Below the pieces are notes generated by a model, which was given only the letters and a program-made list of their open reading frames with translations, ran no database searches and was not told the origin of the DNA. This document shows, piece after piece, positions 17,391 through 26,896 of a stretch of DNA of 64,000 bases. Numbering within the stretch: position 1 is the stretch's first letter; each line of letters begins with the position of its first letter. This DNA is from Verrucomicrobiia bacterium (GTDB lineage Bacteria; Verrucomicrobiota; Verrucomicrobiia; Verrucomicrobiales; Akkermansiaceae): positions 1 through 64,000 of the forward strand of contig JAUIJD010000019.1 of assembly GCA_030431475.1 (NCBI GenBank), given 5' to 3'. Both the position numbers and the translations under genes were made by a program.

Positions 17391-18371
17391 ATGAAAGCGC
17401 TGATTCCCCTCATCCTGCTGCTCCCGCTCGGCGCCCACCCGAATCACCCGGCCTCGGTTCACAACGCCGAGCTCGATCTCGTCAAGGCCCACCGCAGCAC
17501 CCCCGAAGACAACGAGGTCACGATCACCGTCGCCGGCGACCGCCGGGTGATCACCTCCAACGGCATGCCCGATCACGACACCGGCCGATTTCCCAACCGC
17601 CGGAATCCGAACGCCATCACCGAGCAGGAGTACTCCTTCTCGATTCCGGTCGAGCCCGAGGCGAACGATCGCGCCGCGGAGGTGGGACACAACCTGTTCG
17701 GGGTCGCGCTCAACGGCGTGGTGTTCGACCCGGCGACCGCGGAGTACTACCGCAACCAGCGGGGCTCCGAGTGGAACTACGAAGCGCTCTCCGGCGCGGT
17801 GGACCTCGGGCTCGACGATCACCACGCCCACGTCCAACCCACCGGCGCCTATCACTACCACGGACTCCCCACCGGACTCTTCCTCCGGCTCTCCGGTCGC
17901 CGCAAGGAAATGACCCTCATCGGCTGGGCGGCCGACGGCTTCCCGATCTACGGGCTCTACGGATACGCCGAGGCCGACGACGCTTCGAGCGGGGTCAAGC
18001 TGCTCCGGACCAGCTACCGCCTCAAGCAGGGTCCGCGCGAAGGACGAGGCAGCCCGCCCGGCAACCACGACGGCAGCTACACCTCGGACTACGAATATGT
18101 CGAAGGTCACGGCGATCTCGACGAGTGCAACGGCCGTTTCGGCGTCACGCCGGAGTTTCCGAAGGGCAGCTACCACTACGTCCTCACCAAGGACTACCCC
18201 TTCATTCCCCGACTCTTCCGTGGCACTCCCGACCCCTCCTTCGCCAAGCTCCCCCCGGCGGTGAACCGAGGCGGGAGGCCCGGAGAAAATCGCGGAGGGG
18301 ACGCGTTCCCGCCGCCCCCCGACGGGCCGCCCCCTCCCCACCGCGGCGGTCCTCCCCCGCCGAGGCGTTGA
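17391..18371 (+). CDS. YHYH domain-containing secreted protein
   Basis: A 326-residue exported protein with a short signal peptide (MKALIPLILLLPLGA). It carries the YHYH domain: NGMPDHDTGRFPNRRNPN, HNLFGVALNGVVFDP, LGLDDHHAHVQPTGAYHYHGLP, IGWAADGFPIYG, then LDECNGRFGVTPEFP and GSYHYVLTKDYPFIPR. The two histidine/tyrosine motifs suggest metal binding; the biochemical role of the family is unknown. The tail (about 285-326) is a disordered proline-rich segment (PPPPDGPPPPHRGG) of the kind used to span or attach to the wall or outer membrane. The next gene starts 41 bases downstream and may be co-transcribed. Confidence 0.88.
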   Translation: MKALIPLILLLPLGAHPNHPASVHNAELDLVKAHRSTPEDNEVTITVAGDRRVITSNGMPDHDTGRFPNRRNPNAITEQEYSFSIPVEPEANDRAAEVGHNLFGVALNGVVFDPATAEYYRNQRGSEWNYEALSGAVDLGLDDHHAHVQPTGAYHYHGLPTGLFLRLSGRRKEMTLIGWAADGFPIYGLYGYAEADDASSGVKLLRTSYRLKQGPREGRGSPPGNHDGSYTSDYEYVEGHGDLDECNGRFGVTPEFPKGSYHYVLTKDYPFIPRLFRGTPDPSFAKLPPAVNRGGRPGENRGGDAFPPPPDGPPPPHRGGPPPPRR

Positions 18372-18412
18372 TCCGGTTTTGCCTTCCCGGCCATCCGGGG
18401 CGAGTCTGCGCC

Positions 18413-19366
18413 ATGCGCTGGCCGACCCTCACGCTCTGCCTCTGCCTGATCTCCTGCTCGGCGACCGGCAGGGGCGGGGCGCTGCACCACCCCGGACTCC
18501 GACTCGCCGAGCTCGCCCGCGAGGCCGACGGCTCCGGCGCGCTTTTCACCAGCTATCGCTCCGACGGCCCGGTGCGCTGGAATCAGTCCTGGCCCTGGAA
18601 ACTCGATCTCTCCGGCGTCGCCTGGGACAAGCCGAACACGGCGACCGCGATCACCCCCCGGCACGTGGTCATGGCGGCCCACTTCATCCGCAAGCCCGGG
18701 CATGAACTCGTCTTCCACGACCGCACCGGACGCCGCCACGCACGGCTCGTCGAAACCGTGGTGAAACTGCGCGACCGCGGCCTGCCATCGGACGTCGCCA
18801 TCGGCCTTCTCGACCAGCCGCTCCCCGCCTCGGTGCGATGCTATCCCCTTCCCGAACCTGCGGCCGATGAAGGAGCTTCGCTTGTCGGCGCGACGGTTCT
18901 CGTAACCGAACAGAAGCGGGCCCTCTACTTCCACCGGGTCGCGGGCATCCGTCGAAACCACTTCCGGATGTCGTTCGACCGGGAGCTCCCCGAGACCCGC
19001 CGCAAGGCGCTCATCGTCGGAGACTCCGGCCATCCCTCGTTCATCCTGAGCAGGGGCGAACTGCTCCTGGTGGAAACCCATACCGGAGGCGGGGGGGGAT
19101 CGGGGCCGTTCTACGGATCGGCCGAGATCCAGGCAAAACTGCGCGAGGTCCTCCGTGAACTCGACCCGGCCCACACCTTCCGCACCGTCGGCGTCGACCG
19201 GACCACGCTCGACGATGCCGCCGACGGCCGGGCCTCCACCCCGCCCTCGCAACCCGTAACGCCCGGCCCGTCGCCATCACCTGCGACCCCTCCCGCGCCA
19301 GCCGTCCCGGCCCCGGGAGCCCCCCGCCAGCCGCGACCGCGGGTTGTACGGCCACCCGGCGACTGA
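18413..19366 (+). CDS. Trypsin-like serine protease lipoprotein with proline-rich tail
   Basis: A 317-residue lipoprotein (lipobox LISC, C15) whose core fits a chymotrypsin fold: ITPRHVVMAAHF gives a His-loop (H90), LPSDVAIGLLD gives the aspartate (D127), and VGDSGHPSF gives the GDSG serine loop (S205). Spacing 90/127/205 is normal for a compact S1 peptidase. There is no propeptide or PDZ domain. The C-terminus (about 265-317) is a disordered P/A/T-rich tail. The start at 18413 is fixed by the lipoprotein signal. It follows the YHYH gene by 41 bases, and both end in proline-rich tails. The protease call rests on three motifs seen by eye. Confidence 0.7.
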   Translation: MRWPTLTLCLCLISCSATGRGGALHHPGLRLAELAREADGSGALFTSYRSDGPVRWNQSWPWKLDLSGVAWDKPNTATAITPRHVVMAAHFIRKPGHELVFHDRTGRRHARLVETVVKLRDRGLPSDVAIGLLDQPLPASVRCYPLPEPAADEGASLVGATVLVTEQKRALYFHRVAGIRRNHFRMSFDRELPETRRKALIVGDSGHPSFILSRGELLLVETHTGGGGGSGPFYGSAEIQAKLREVLRELDPAHTFRTVGVDRTTLDDAADGRASTPPSQPVTPGPSPSPATPPAPAVPAPGAPRQPRPRVVRPPGD

Positions 19367-19406
19367 GACAGGCCGCCCGACGACCTCCCCCCACGCGGCC
19401 GGGGGC

Positions 19407-20276
19407 CTACTTCGCCACCTCGACCTCGTAGTCGCCCAGCGCCCACTGGATGCCGGCGAGGTAGTGGCGCAGCACCTTCGGATGCCAGTAGATGTGGTGG
19501 TTGTGGCCGAGGGAACAGTAGAAGACCCGGCCCTCGCCCCAATGTCGCGCCCAGGCGACACCGAAGTCGTTGTCGGTGCGCTTGATCCCCTTCACCTCAG
19601 CGCTCTTGTCCTTGTCGAGACGCAGCAGCATGTCGACCTTCGAGGAGTCGTAGGGATCCTTGAGCTGATAGATCTCCTCTTTGAACTCCAGCGGCTCGCC
19701 GGCGAACATCGCGGCCAGCGGGTGCTCCTCCTTCCCCGGCTCGACGAAGACGTGCACCTCCGTGCCGGCACGCCAAGGGTGGCCATCGAAGTAGCCGTTG
19801 ATCATCTCGCCGTATTCCGGCCAGTTGTAGAAGGTATCGGTCGCGGCATGGATGCCGACGAAGCCCTTCCCGCCCTTCACGAACTTCATCAGGCTGTCCT
19901 GAAGCCGCTTCTCGTCCTCCGCGCCCTCGAACGCGTTCTGCGTCGTGCTGAGGAAGAGGATGGCGTCGAACTCGTCGATCTTCCCGGGTTCGAAGTTCGC
20001 GAGATCATCGCTGATCACCGCTTCGAAGGCACCGGTCTTCTCGCCCATTTCCTCCAGGGCGACCTTCCCCGTCGCGATTGACTGGTGGCGGAACCCCGCG
20101 GTCCGGGAGAACACCAGCAGCTTCCGCTTCTGCTTCGGCTTGGCGTAGGCCTCGTCGGGCAGCGCTTCCCCGATCTTCTCGTGGGCGCCGGCCGGGGGCG
20201 TTTCCTTCTTCGGCGAGGCCGCGATCAGCCCGGCGATCACGCACAGGGCCAGGGGAATGGACAGGGTCGGTTTCAT
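19407..20276 (-). CDS. ThuA domain protein (trehalose-utilisation type)
   Basis: A 289-residue secreted protein (signal MKPTLSIPLALCVIAGLIAAS) with a ThuA-like class I glutamine-amidotransferase fold: KLLVFSRTAGFRHQSI, DAILFLSTTQNAFEG, KGFVGIHAATDTFYNWPEYGEMINGYFDGHP, and the C-terminal GEGRVFYCSLGHNHHIYWHP. ThuA proteins occur with sugar oxidoreductases and are linked to 3-keto-disaccharide metabolism. Here it is the last gene of a three-gene operon (TIM barrel, Gfo/Idh/MocA, ThuA), 4 bases after the oxidoreductase, which fits that role. Confidence 0.92.
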   Translation of the reverse strand: MKPTLSIPLALCVIAGLIAASPKKETPPAGAHEKIGEALPDEAYAKPKQKRKLLVFSRTAGFRHQSIATGKVALEEMGEKTGAFEAVISDDLANFEPGKIDEFDAILFLSTTQNAFEGAEDEKRLQDSLMKFVKGGKGFVGIHAATDTFYNWPEYGEMINGYFDGHPWRAGTEVHVFVEPGKEEHPLAAMFAGEPLEFKEEIYQLKDPYDSSKVDMLLRLDKDKSAEVKGIKRTDNDFGVAWARHWGEGRVFYCSLGHNHHIYWHPKVLRHYLAGIQWALGDYEVEVAK

Positions 20277-20280
20277 GGGA

Positions 20281-21447
20281 TCAGCAATCGAGAGGGGTCC
20301 AGGCCGCGTTGGCTTTCGATGAGGCGACCACCGCCTCGATGAAGGCCATCCCGCGGATGCCGTCGTCGATCTTCGGGTAGTCCGTCGACTGGGTGTCAGG
20401 CTCGGTGCCGTCGATCACGGCGCGGATGTGATTGGCGAAATTGAGGTAGATGTTGGCGAAGGCCTCGAGATAACCCTCGGGGTGCGAGGGCGGCGTGCGC
20501 GAAGCGGACGCGGCGCTTTCACACAGGTAGCCGTTGCCGGTGCGATAGACCTGCATCGGCTCCTCAAGCCACTTCACGAGGAGCGTGTTCGGCTCGTTCT
20601 GGTGCCACTCGAGCCCCCCCTTCTCGCCATAGACGCGGAGGTTGAGGTTGTTCTCCTCGCCGACGCTGATCTGCGACGCGTGCAGCACCCCCTTCGCTCC
20701 TCCTTCGAAGCGAAGCAGCAAGTTGCCGTCGTCATCCAGCGCCCGGCCGGGAACGAAGGCCGTGATGTCCGCCGCGAGTTCGGAAATCTTCAGCCCGGTG
20801 ACGTACTCGGCCAGGTTCTCGGCGTGCGTTCCGATGTCGCCGATGCAGCCGGCCGCGCCGGACTTGGTCGGATCGGTCCGCCAGGCAGCCTGCTTGAGAT
20901 CGGTGTCCTCGAGCTTCGTCGCCAGCCAGCCCTGCGGATACTCCACCACCACCTTGCGGATCGTCCCGAGCTTGCCGGATGCGACCATTTCACGGGCCTG
21001 CTTCACCATCGGATAGCCGGTGTAGTTGTGGGTCAGGCCATAGAGCCGGCCGCTCTTCCCGATCACCTCCTTCAGTGCCTTCGCCTCGGCGAGGTCGAAG
21101 GTCGCGGGCTTGTCCGAAAGGACGTGGAAACCCGCCTCCAAAGCCGCCTTGGCGGCCGGAAAGTGGACGTGGTTGGGCGTCACGATGGCGACGAAATCCA
21201 TGCGCTCGCCCTCCGGCAGCGCGGCTTCCTTCTCCATCATTTCCTCGTAGCTCCCGTAGCAACGTTCCGGCGGCAGATGGAGGTCGGCGCCCGAGGCCTT
21301 GGCACGTTCGGGGTCGGAGGAAAACGCGCCGCAGACCAGTTCACACTGGCCGTCGATGGCGGCGGCGATGCGGTGGACGGCTCCGATGAAGGCCCCGCGG
21401 CCTCCACCCACCATCCCGTAGCGGATCTTTCGATTGGATGCGGACAT
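20281..21447 (-). CDS. Gfo/Idh/MocA family oxidoreductase
   Basis: NAD(P)-dependent sugar oxidoreductase of 388 residues. It has the N-terminal Rossmann signature [42 protein letters not shown] (the family E/D-K-P lysine motif, here DKP) and a C-terminal alpha/beta dimerisation domain. No signal peptide is visible, so it is cytoplasmic. It lies between a TIM-barrel isomerase (6 bases upstream) and ThuA (4 bases downstream). Such modules oxidise or reduce sugar C3/C2 positions, but the substrate cannot be told. Confidence 0.93.
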   Translation of the reverse strand: MSASNRKIRYGMVGGGRGAFIGAVHRIAAAIDGQCELVCGAFSSDPERAKASGADLHLPPERCYGSYEEMMEKEAALPEGERMDFVAIVTPNHVHFPAAKAALEAGFHVLSDKPATFDLAEAKALKEVIGKSGRLYGLTHNYTGYPMVKQAREMVASGKLGTIRKVVVEYPQGWLATKLEDTDLKQAAWRTDPTKSGAAGCIGDIGTHAENLAEYVTGLKISELAADITAFVPGRALDDDGNLLLRFEGGAKGVLHASQISVGEENNLNLRVYGEKGGLEWHQNEPNTLLVKWLEEPMQVYRTGNGYLCESAASASRTPPSHPEGYLEAFANIYLNFANHIRAVIDGTEPDTQSTDYPKIDDGIRGMAFIEAVVASSKANAAWTPLDC

Positions 21448-21453
21448 GTCGAA

Positions 21454-22506
<1,053 letters not shown>

Positions 22507-22580
22507 GATGTTCTGGATTCTTCGGCAGGCTAACGGCCCACCTTTCACCGAATCCATCGCAAAATGCGTCCCCGTCTTCC

Positions 22581-23381
22581 TCAAGGCGCCTCAAGCGTCG
22601 CCTCGAAGGCGGCCCGGAGCCGCTCCGTCACGCGTCGATCGGCAAAGGCCCGGTCGTCCCAGTTCGAGACGGGCATCACGCCACGGGTGGCCGACGTGAG
22701 AAAGAATTCGTCCGTTGCCCGCGCATCATCGAGGGGGAGCACGACTTCGCGAACGGCGATGCCGGCTCCTTCCGCCAGCTCCATCACCCGCCGCCGGGCG
22801 GTGCCCGGCAGGCAGCCCGAGGCGACCGGAGGCGTCAGCAGCACACCTTTCGAAACCGCGAACACATTGGCCGTCGCCGCCTCGCACCAGTTCCCGCGCG
22901 TGTTCGGAAAAACCAGCTCGTCCACCCCCGCGCGCCGCGCGTGATCGAGCCCGATCAGGCTTTCGGCGTAGCTCGTGCATTTCACTCCGGCCAGCGGAGA
23001 CCCCTCGTTCCGCGGCCACGGCGAGGTGACCACCGACACCGAGTCCGGCAGCGGCCCCATCGCCTCCACCGCCATCACGGTCGCCGGACGTCCGCCCGCG
23101 AGCTCGCGCAGCCCGCCCGCGCCCGCCGTGCGCATGATCCTCACCCGGGTGCGGGGAGCCGCCAGGTCCGCCAGCACCGGGTCCAACGCCGCCCGAATCC
23201 CGTCGGCATCCGGAGCCTCGATCCCCAAGCGCGCGCACCCGGTCGCGAGCCGCTCGAAATGCAGATCCGGGCGGATCAAGCGACCATCGACCGCCAGCAT
23301 CGTCTCGAAAACACCGAGTCCGTGGGTGAAGGCACGATCGTCCTCCAGGCGTCGTTCCCCCTCCAGCAACCAGCACTTCAT
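22581..23381 (-). CDS. Aminotransferase class IV (4-amino-4-deoxychorismate lyase-like)
   Basis: A 266-residue PLP enzyme of fold type IV. It shows the family layout: [30 protein letters not shown] at the N-terminus, the PLP-lysine region [27 protein letters not shown] (Lys in VKC), [17 protein letters not shown] and the [16 protein letters not shown] phosphate-binding turn. Its short length and the GLGVFET motif favour aminodeoxychorismate lyase (PabC, folate synthesis), but D-amino-acid or branched-chain aminotransferase activity cannot be excluded. The ATG at 23381 overlaps the argA stop (ATGA). It is the last gene of the lnt operon. Confidence 0.85.
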   Translation of the reverse strand: MKCWLLEGERRLEDDRAFTHGLGVFETMLAVDGRLIRPDLHFERLATGCARLGIEAPDADGIRAALDPVLADLAAPRTRVRIMRTAGAGGLRELAGGRPATVMAVEAMGPLPDSVSVVTSPWPRNEGSPLAGVKCTSYAESLIGLDHARRAGVDELVFPNTRGNWCEAATANVFAVSKGVLLTPPVASGCLPGTARRRVMELAEGAGIAVREVVLPLDDARATDEFFLTSATRGVMPVSNWDDRAFADRRVTERLRAAFEATLEAP

Positions 23382-24457
23382 GACCAATCGCGGACAAAGA
23401 CCCTCGAGTCGCGACCGCTTTCCTCCAGCTGCCGCCGGCGACTGTCCGGCAGATCCGCGACGCCGCCCTCCCGGTATCCAAGTCGATCGCGGAAGAACTC
23501 CGCCGAGCGATTGGTGAGCGCGAACACCCGCTCCAGCGCGCGCTCACGGGCCACCGCTTCCGCCTGCCTCACCAACTCGACCCCGTAGCCCCGCCCTTCA
23601 TGGGCCATCTTCACGTAGAGACACGCCACCTCACCGACACCGTCCGGATACGGATGAAGCGCGACACAACCGACCACGTTGCCGTCGATCGTCATCACCA
23701 GATAATCGTCCAGCCGCTCGATGATGTCCTCGTAGTTCCTCGGGACGAGCTTTGTCCGCCGCACCACGCGGCCGATCATCCCGAGCAGTTCCGGGATGTC
23801 CTCGTCTCGCAGGGCACGAATCTCGCGGTAGGCGTCGGCGTGCACCATCGTCCCCACCCCTTCGTTGGAAAACAGCTCGTCCACGAGCACCCCCTGGCGC
23901 CGGCCGTTGAGCACATGCACCCGCGGCACGCCCCGCCGGCACGCCTCCGCCGCTGCCTTGAGCAGGTCGCCGTTGCTCACGCTCGACCGCTCGAGCCACC
24001 CCTCGGTCTCCGACGCCGCCACGGCGGGCACCGGCTCGCCATCGACGAGAATCGCCTCCTCGAGAAGCGCGATCAGCTTCACCGCCCCGATCCCCAGCGT
24101 GAAATCGACCACCTGCGGATCGAGCGGGTCGTTCGAGGAGGCGTCGGCCACCACCGTCTGACCCCGCCCGAGGATGGCCTTTGCTTCCGCCAGCGACGCC
24201 GGGTCGCCGAGCGGAGCCGAAAGCCGGGCCGCCTTGATTTCACACTCGAGCGTCCAGTCGTAGAGGTCCTTCAGATCGCCCCCGAGCACACCGAGCACCA
24301 GCTTCACGCCCACCGATTCCAGCGCGGCCAGATCGAGCAGGGTCTCGGCCACCGCCGGCTCCGGCAGAAGCCCGGCCTCGATGAGCACGACGAACACCTT
24401 TCCGCGGAATTGCGGAACATACTGGAGGACGGCTCTGACATCACCCTGTGCGGCCAC
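23378..24457 (-). CDS. argA: Amino-acid N-acetyltransferase (ArgA-type N-acetylglutamate synthase)
   Basis: First step of arginine synthesis, acetyl-CoA plus glutamate. The 359-residue protein has the two-domain ArgA layout: an N-terminal amino-acid-kinase-like domain (about 1-200, FRGKVFVVLIEAGLL to RVHVLNGRRQGVLVDELFSNEGVGTMV, the linker also seen in E. coli ArgA) and a C-terminal GNAT domain (about 215-359) with VACLYVKMAHEGRGYGVELVRQAEAVAR as the acetyl-CoA loop. The AAK domain is shortened compared with E. coli (443 residues) and lacks obvious kinase glycine loops, as expected for a regulatory arginine-binding domain. The start is GTG 24457. Confidence 0.88.
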   Translation of the reverse strand: MAAQGDVRAVLQYVPQFRGKVFVVLIEAGLLPEPAVAETLLDLAALESVGVKLVLGVLGGDLKDLYDWTLECEIKAARLSAPLGDPASLAEAKAILGRGQTVVADASSNDPLDPQVVDFTLGIGAVKLIALLEEAILVDGEPVPAVAASETEGWLERSSVSNGDLLKAAAEACRRGVPRVHVLNGRRQGVLVDELFSNEGVGTMVHADAYREIRALRDEDIPELLGMIGRVVRRTKLVPRNYEDIIERLDDYLVMTIDGNVVGCVALHPYPDGVGEVACLYVKMAHEGRGYGVELVRQAEAVARERALERVFALTNRSAEFFRDRLGYREGGVADLPDSRRRQLEESGRDSRVFVRDWS

Positions 24458-24466
24458 GCCGAATCT

Positions 24467-24961
24467 CTAGCAACCCCGCTCCCGCCGCGCAAGCGGAGCG
24501 GCGCCCCGCACGAACATCACGCCGATGAAGTGGAGGATCGGACAGGTCAGCAGCACCCCGTAGCCGGGACCGAGACGGTAGTAGTCGAGGCCCAGCTCAT
24601 CCCAGACGCTCCAGCTCAGGTAGCCCACGATCCCGACCATCGCCACCGCACTGCAGCCGCAGGTCAACCACCACAGCAGCCGACTGGCCGCAAGCCATCG
24701 CACCAGGAAGGGGGAGGCCACCACCAGCAGCACCATCAGGTGGATCGCCGCCCACAGAACCGCCTGCATGCCGAACCAATCCAGATTCGCGAAGTCCCCC
24801 ACTCCCGACCACCAGACTCTCCAGATCTCCCAGCCACGGAAGTCATCCCACTCGCCGCTCCAACCGAAGCTCTCGAACACCAGGAAGTGGAAACCCGCCA
24901 AGCACACCAGCGCCGCCAGAAAACAGCCGCGCGCGATCCGGTCCGTCCAGCGCTCGTTCAT
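24467..24961 (-). CDS. Small integral membrane protein of unknown function
   Basis: A 164-residue protein with about four hydrophobic helices: GCFLAALVCLAGFHFLVF, AVLWAAIHLMVLLVVASPFLV, LLWWLTCGCSAVAMVGIVGYL and GVLLTCPILHFIGVMFVRG. It is very rich in tryptophan and I recognise no family. Its ATG at 24961 overlaps the lnt stop by 4 bases (an in-frame ATG at 24982 is possible), and it ends 9 bases before argA, so it is locked into the lnt-argA-aminotransferase operon. Confidence 0.75.
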   Translation of the reverse strand: MNERWTDRIARGCFLAALVCLAGFHFLVFESFGWSGEWDDFRGWEIWRVWWSGVGDFANLDWFGMQAVLWAAIHLMVLLVVASPFLVRWLAASRLLWWLTCGCSAVAMVGIVGYLSWSVWDELGLDYYRLGPGYGVLLTCPILHFIGVMFVRGAAPLARRERGC

Positions 24962-26742
24962 CGTCTCCTCCCGATCCGCCATCCCATTCCGAGCCCGGCG
25001 AGTCCCAGCCCGATCACCCCCCAGTCCCCGATCACCGCATACAGCGAAAGCCCCGGACGATCGGGAATCACCACCTCCGCCAGCAGCCAGCCGCGGGTGA
25101 GGTGGCTCCCCGCCTCATCCCTCAGCTCCTGCCGCTCGCCGGTGTCCGGGTGGGCCGTCGACCCCAGCGGATTCACCGCCGCGCTGACCCCGGTATTCGC
25201 GCAGCGCACCATCGGGCGCCGCAGTTCGATGGCCCGGAAACGCGAGTTTGCGAAATGCTGGGCGGCCGCCGCGCTGTTCTTGAACCACCCGTCATTGGTC
25301 ACGTTCAGGATCAGCTGGGGACCGTCCCGGACGAACCGCCGCATCAGGCGAGGCACCGTGTCCTCGAAACACACCGTGGGGATCACCCCGACCTCGCGAC
25401 CGTCGACCTCCACCTCCAGCGGATCGAAGGCCTCGCCCTTCGCGAACGCGCCCCCGTACTGCGCGCCCGACTGCTGCTCGTAGATTCTGCGCAGGAAGGG
25501 CAACTCCTCGGCCAAAGGGATGTATTCGCCGAAAATCACCAGGTGATGCTTGCGGAAGGTCTGCAACTCGCCTTCGGGATCGAACATGACGAGAGAGTTC
25601 CAGAGACGCCCGCCATCCTTCTCCACGAGCGCGTCCCCGAGTCGCTCCCCCTCGACCTCGTTGAGCCCCATCACCAGCGTGAACTCGCCCTCCGCCATCA
25701 CCCGCTCCATGGTCTCCAGATTCTGTCCCCAGGTGCCCCAGCCTCCGTCATCGGTCCGCAGCACCCGGCCCACCAGGGCCGATTCCGGCCACATGATCCA
25801 GTCCGGCGTCGAAAGCTCCAGCGATCCGCCATCGACCATGGCCTCGTCGATCCGGGCCGCATCCCGCGCCACCAGCTCCCGCAGCGCCTGAAGCGTCTCC
25901 TCCTCGTAGCCGAAATGAATCTCTTCCGGCGACCAGAGGCGCCTCGCCGCCTCCTGCGGGATGTTCAACTGCACCAGCAGCACCTTGAGGCGGGCCCCGT
26001 CGCGCGACGACAGGCTGCTGATACGCCAGACCCCGTAGCAGAAGGCCAGCGCCACCAGCACCGCCGCCACCCCGAAGTCGACCCGCAGCCCCCGGCGTCT
26101 GCCCCGGGCCTGATCGAACAAGCGCCGGCCCACCTGCAGCAACACCGCCTGGAGAAACACCGGCAGAAAGGCCAGTCCGCAGATGCCCAGCAGATCCGCC
26201 GACTGGGCCATCACCGGCGTCTCGTGGAAGGCCACTCCCAGCGTATTCCAGCCGAAACCGGTGAAAACCCACCCGCGAAGCCACTCGCCACCGCACCAGA
26301 AACCCGCCACCGCAAATGCGAAACCCATCGACAGCAGCGAGTCACGCAGCGGCCCGCCGCCGCTTCCCGACTTCTCTCGGACCTTCCTCGCGATCCGGTC
26401 TTCCTCCGCCACCCCGCGCTCCCGCCAGGGATTCCCCCAGGTCGCGGCGAACATTCCCCACAGCGCGGGATAGAGCGCCAGGTAGCACGCGACCACGAGC
26501 CAGCCCACCCACGACACCTCGCTGAGCCAGTGGAGGCTGATGAGAAAGCAAGCCGCCCCCGCCAGCCAACCGTATCCGAATCCCTTCCAGCCGGCCCGCC
26601 TTCCCCCGAGGGTCCACAGTGCGGCGAGGAGCGGCAGCATCACCACCCAGACCAATCCACCGAGATCGAAGGGCGGCACCAGCAGCGCCATGCCGGCGCC
26701 CGACGCCAGCACCGCGCCCCACCTTGAAAGCATCGAGCGCAT
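24958..26742 (-). CDS. lnt: Apolipoprotein N-acyltransferase
   Basis: Adds the third acyl chain to the N-terminal cysteine of lipoproteins at the inner membrane. The 594-residue protein has an N-terminal multi-helix membrane domain (about 10-240) and a C-terminal nitrilase-fold domain. The catalytic triad is visible: E320 in IMWPESALVG, K398 in FRKHHLVIFGEYIPL and C458 in VIPTVCFED. It is longer than E. coli Lnt (512) because of inserts around 105-130 and 295-345. Start ATG 26742; a GTG three bases upstream is possible. The many lipoproteins in this window fit a full Lgt/Lsp/Lnt pathway. A REPIN-like repeat occupies its upstream region. Confidence 0.95.
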   Translation of the reverse strand: MRSMLSRWGAVLASGAGMALLVPPFDLGGLVWVVMLPLLAALWTLGGRRAGWKGFGYGWLAGAACFLISLHWLSEVSWVGWLVVACYLALYPALWGMFAATWGNPWRERGVAEEDRIARKVREKSGSGGGPLRDSLLSMGFAFAVAGFWCGGEWLRGWVFTGFGWNTLGVAFHETPVMAQSADLLGICGLAFLPVFLQAVLLQVGRRLFDQARGRRRGLRVDFGVAAVLVALAFCYGVWRISSLSSRDGARLKVLLVQLNIPQEAARRLWSPEEIHFGYEEETLQALRELVARDAARIDEAMVDGGSLELSTPDWIMWPESALVGRVLRTDDGGWGTWGQNLETMERVMAEGEFTLVMGLNEVEGERLGDALVEKDGGRLWNSLVMFDPEGELQTFRKHHLVIFGEYIPLAEELPFLRRIYEQQSGAQYGGAFAKGEAFDPLEVEVDGREVGVIPTVCFEDTVPRLMRRFVRDGPQLILNVTNDGWFKNSAAAAQHFANSRFRAIELRRPMVRCANTGVSAAVNPLGSTAHPDTGERQELRDEAGSHLTRGWLLAEVVIPDRPGLSLYAVIGDWGVIGLGLAGLGMGWRIGRRR

Positions 26743-26744
26743 CA

Positions 26745-26890
26745 CTTTGGAGTGCGGGGGCTTGCCCCCGCTTTTGAACCATCGGACACGCCCGCCACCT
26801 CACCACGCGACGCCAAGCCCCCCCGGCCCCGCGCCCAACCCGCTCGCAAGCTCGCCCTCCAAAGCGGGGGCGAGCCCCCGCACTCCAAAG
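26745..26890. repeat. REPIN-like element: two palindromic repeats in inverted orientation
   Basis: Left copy CTTTGGAGTGCGGGGGCTTG... at 26745-26776 and right copy at 26861-26890 are reverse complements of each other (29 of 30 positions), separated by about 85 bases. Each contains its own palindrome, GCGGGGGC-TT-GCCCCCGC at 26754-26771 on the left and the CG-loop version on the right. The whole 146-base unit can form one long hairpin with hairpin tips. It fills the gap between the stop of the mutase gene (26897) and the start of lnt (26742). A related element lies at 45829-45957. Confidence 0.8.
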
Positions 26891-26896
26891 ACCCAC

